From Pseudoselenomonas ruminantium (lineage in GTDB: Bacteria; Bacillota; Negativicutes; Selenomonadales; Selenomonadaceae): 64,000 nucleotides of DNA. The stretch lies in the NCBI GenBank assembly GCA_902781305.1, contig CACZIV010000013.1, forward strand, positions 1 to 64,000. The letters are read 5' to 3'. The translations under genes were made by a program, and so were the position numbers. This document shows positions 62,631 to 64,000 of this stretch, piece after piece. Positions within the stretch are counted from its first letter, which is position 1. Each line of letters starts with the position of its first letter. The notes beneath the pieces are model-generated. The model did not search any database, was not told the DNA's origin, and saw nothing but the letters and a program-made list of their open reading frames with translations.

Positions 62631-62659
62631 TTGACATCTATGTAAACATATTTTATGCT
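62631..62659 (+). promoter_or_regulatory. Promoter of the lipoprotein-ligase pair
   Basis: TTGACA (62631-62636), 17-bp spacer, TATGCT (62654-62659), 35 bp before the start codon. Confidence 0.65.
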
Positions 62660-62694
62660 AATCTTAAAGCCCATAAGAAAGAAGTTGGTGAATC

Positions 62695-63294
62695 ATGTTA
62701 AGTATAAGGACGACAAAAGCATTGGCTCTTTTTACGGTCATGGCAACAACGGTGTCCTTTTCCGGTTGTGGGGATGAGGAGGTACCGCAAGCGGAGGAGC
62801 GTGACGACTACGAAAATTTTGCCGGGGACGTTTTAACCGATGAGGCGGGCAGGGAATATAAGCTCCATGATAACGGTGATGGTACAGAAACGGCGCGTTA
62901 TGCGAATGGGGATTCGGTTACCTTCCGGCGCGATGAAGGCGGTCTTAGCTTTTTGTCCGGTACAGCAGGACTTTTGGCGGGGCTGGCCGCAGGATATTTT
63001 ATCCATCGTGGGTTAAGCGGCGGTCATGGTGGTTACTATGATGCCAATAGAAAACGCTATGTAGCCAGTGAACCGGTAAGGCCGCTGAAAAAGGATAAAG
63101 AGGACAAGAATTCGTCCAATTATCGCAGCAGCTCCGGCAGCAGAAGCAGTTCGAAAAACAGCAGTGAGGCGGGCAAAGCAGCTGCTAAATCATCAGCAGC
63201 TGCCGCGAAAAACTCAGCAACGGGAAATACGAAATCATCGGTGAGTGCGAAAAGTGGTTTTGGCTCTGCAGGTGCACGCAGCGCATCATCATAA
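62695..63294 (+). CDS. Ser/Ala-rich lipoprotein next to a GSP-synthase-like ligase
   Basis: 199 residues. The signal peptide ends in a lipobox (VSFSGC, Cys near 24). The middle part is short and mixed (EYKLHDNGDGTETARYANGDSVTFRRDEGG) with a Gly/Ala hydrophobic stretch (FLSGTAGLLAGLAAGYFIHRGLSGGHGGYYD). The last 60 residues are low-complexity Ser/Ala/Lys (RSSSGSRSSSKNSSEAGKAAAKSS). The arrangement with a downstream GSP-synthase-like gene recalls the enterobacterial ygiB-ygiC pair, in which the first product is also a small lipoprotein-like protein. I cannot assign a function. Confidence 0.6.
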   Translation: MLSIRTTKALALFTVMATTVSFSGCGDEEVPQAEERDDYENFAGDVLTDEAGREYKLHDNGDGTETARYANGDSVTFRRDEGGLSFLSGTAGLLAGLAAGYFIHRGLSGGHGGYYDANRKRYVASEPVRPLKKDKEDKNSSNYRSSSGSRSSSKNSSEAGKAAAKSSAAAAKNSATGNTKSSVSAKSGFGSAGARSASS

Positions 63295-63307
63295 TGGAGG
63301 GATTATT

Positions 63308-64000
63308 TTGCAGGAGGATTGGCGAAATTTGCTCGACCGTCAGATATTTCCCTTTGTGGAATATGAGGGCTATGCAGATAAATATCCAACGAAGAATATT
63401 GAAATCATCAGTCGGGAGCAGGCTGCAGAACTGCGGTATATCAGCAAGGTTCTCTTTGGTGCATTTCAGCGGGCAGTATCGGTCTGCCAGAAGTGCGGGG
63501 ATAATTTTTTGGCGGATTTGGAGATTCCGCCGGAGTTGATTCCCTATTTGCATAAGGACAATCCCTTGCATCTTGCTTCATGGCTTTCCCGCTTTGACTA
63601 TGTGTTGGATAAGCAGGGGAATTTACATATGGTGGAGATTAATGCAGATACACCCTGTGCCGTGATTGAGGCCTATTATGGCAATATGACAGCCTGCACA
63701 CACTTTGGCGTAGAAGACCCAAACTTTGGGGAGTACGATAAGCTTTGCAGCTGGCTCAATGAGATTTTTCTGGCTTCTGAGCCGGGGGTGAGTATCAGTA
63801 CAGGCAGATTTCACCGTCGGCACCCGTTCCTCTTTTCCTGTTTCCATGATTATCAGGAAGACTATGCTACGACGAAATTTCTGATGAATGCCATGAAGAA
63901 AAATACATTGGCCACAGAGGCTGATGATGCCATCACGTTTGTGTCGTTTTATGATTTGGCGGTATTGCCGGATGGTTCTATTCTGCTGCCGGATGGGCGC
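63308..64000 (+). CDS. Glutathionylspermidine synthase-like ATP-grasp ligase (3' end cut off)
   Basis: The frame is open to the window edge and 231 residues are visible. DWRNLLDRQIFPFVEYEGYADKYP, the substrate-side LASWLSRFDYVLDKQGNLHMVEINADTPCAVIEA and the NADTP motif match the GSP_synth family (YgiC/YjfC-like; ATP-grasp C-N ligases). The ATP-grasp core lies beyond the edge. The start is TTG at 63308, supported by GGAGGGA 6 bp upstream and by the protein-like sequence beginning there. It is 13 bp after the lipoprotein gene. In the characterised enzyme the product joins glutathione and spermidine; relatives like this one often have unknown substrates. Confidence 0.8.
   Translation, partial: MQEDWRNLLDRQIFPFVEYEGYADKYPTKNIEIISREQAAELRYISKVLFGAFQRAVSVCQKCGDNFLADLEIPPELIPYLHKDNPLHLASWLSRFDYVLDKQGNLHMVEINADTPCAVIEAYYGNMTACTHFGVEDPNFGEYDKLCSWLNEIFLASEPGVSISTGRFHRRHPFLFSCFHDYQEDYATTKFLMNAMKKNTLATEADDAITFVSFYDLAVLPDGSILLPDGR

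Overview
The window reads as chromosomal DNA of a flagellated, propionate-forming member of the Negativicutes, most likely Selenomonas or a close relative. This is inferred from gene content, not from a database match. Firmicute-type neighbourhoods (tmk, RNase M5 and rsmA in a row; recD2; a yaaO-like decarboxylase beside tmk) occur with methylmalonyl-CoA mutase, csaB and an ftsEX-envC-ctpA division cluster. Coding density is high, nearly everything is on the + strand, and I see no tRNA, rRNA, CRISPR array, transposase or prophage gene.

Layout. 1-7.4 kb: secA (5' end missing), prfB, an LmeA-like protein, a DUF5693 membrane protein and csaB. 7.4-13 kb: a three-gene SMC-like cassette, JetA-JetB-JetC (MksF-MksE-MksB), without the JetD nuclease. 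13.3-15 kb: a chemoreceptor with a structured leader. 15-15.4 kb: tandem hairpin repeats, then a YgbA-like gene on the - strand. 16-21.1 kb: a tight operon of a DegS-type kinase, a PLP decarboxylase, tmk, rnmV and rsmA, followed by more hairpin repeats. 21.5-26 kb: a giant flagellin and an NhaC-type antiporter. 26.1-31.6 kb: a five-gene Opp/Dpp-type ABC importer. 31.6-38.2 kb: a cobalamin riboswitch, terminator, mutA, mutB, meaB and an MsrA-fold protein lacking its catalytic cysteine. 38.2-44.6 kb: a second five-gene Nik/Opp-type importer enclosed by two inverted copies of a 0.6-0.7 kb non-coding element with terminal inverted repeats. 44.7-52.7 kb: a PTS IICBA transporter with an attenuator-like leader, an LCP protein, an ABC-F ATPase and RecD2. 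52.7-55.1 kb (- strand): a GH13_8-type branching enzyme and a cupin. 55.3-58.5 kb: a MATE exporter and a diguanylate cyclase. 58.6-62.5 kb: ftsE, ftsX, an EnvC-like M23 protein and a CtpA-like protease. 62.7-64 kb: a Ser/Ala-rich lipoprotein and the start of a glutathionylspermidine-synthase-like ligase.

How the genes work together. The mut operon makes the B12-dependent mutase and its G-protein chaperone on the succinate-propionate route, behind a B12-sensing leader. The two ABC importers share a near-identical 22-bp motif at the same distance from their first genes, so they are probably co-regulated. FtsEX, the EnvC-like protein and CtpA form a cell-wall hydrolysis and quality-control unit. 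CsaB, LCP and LmeA-like proteins belong to envelope assembly.

The least explained parts are (1) the family of imperfect hairpins, short (about 80 bp) and long (120-190 bp), with changing outer stems and a fixed inner motif; (2) the inverted terminal-repeat elements around the second importer; (3) the shared 22-bp motif; (4) the JetABC cassette without JetD; and (5) a cobalamin riboswitch in front of a B12-dependent enzyme.
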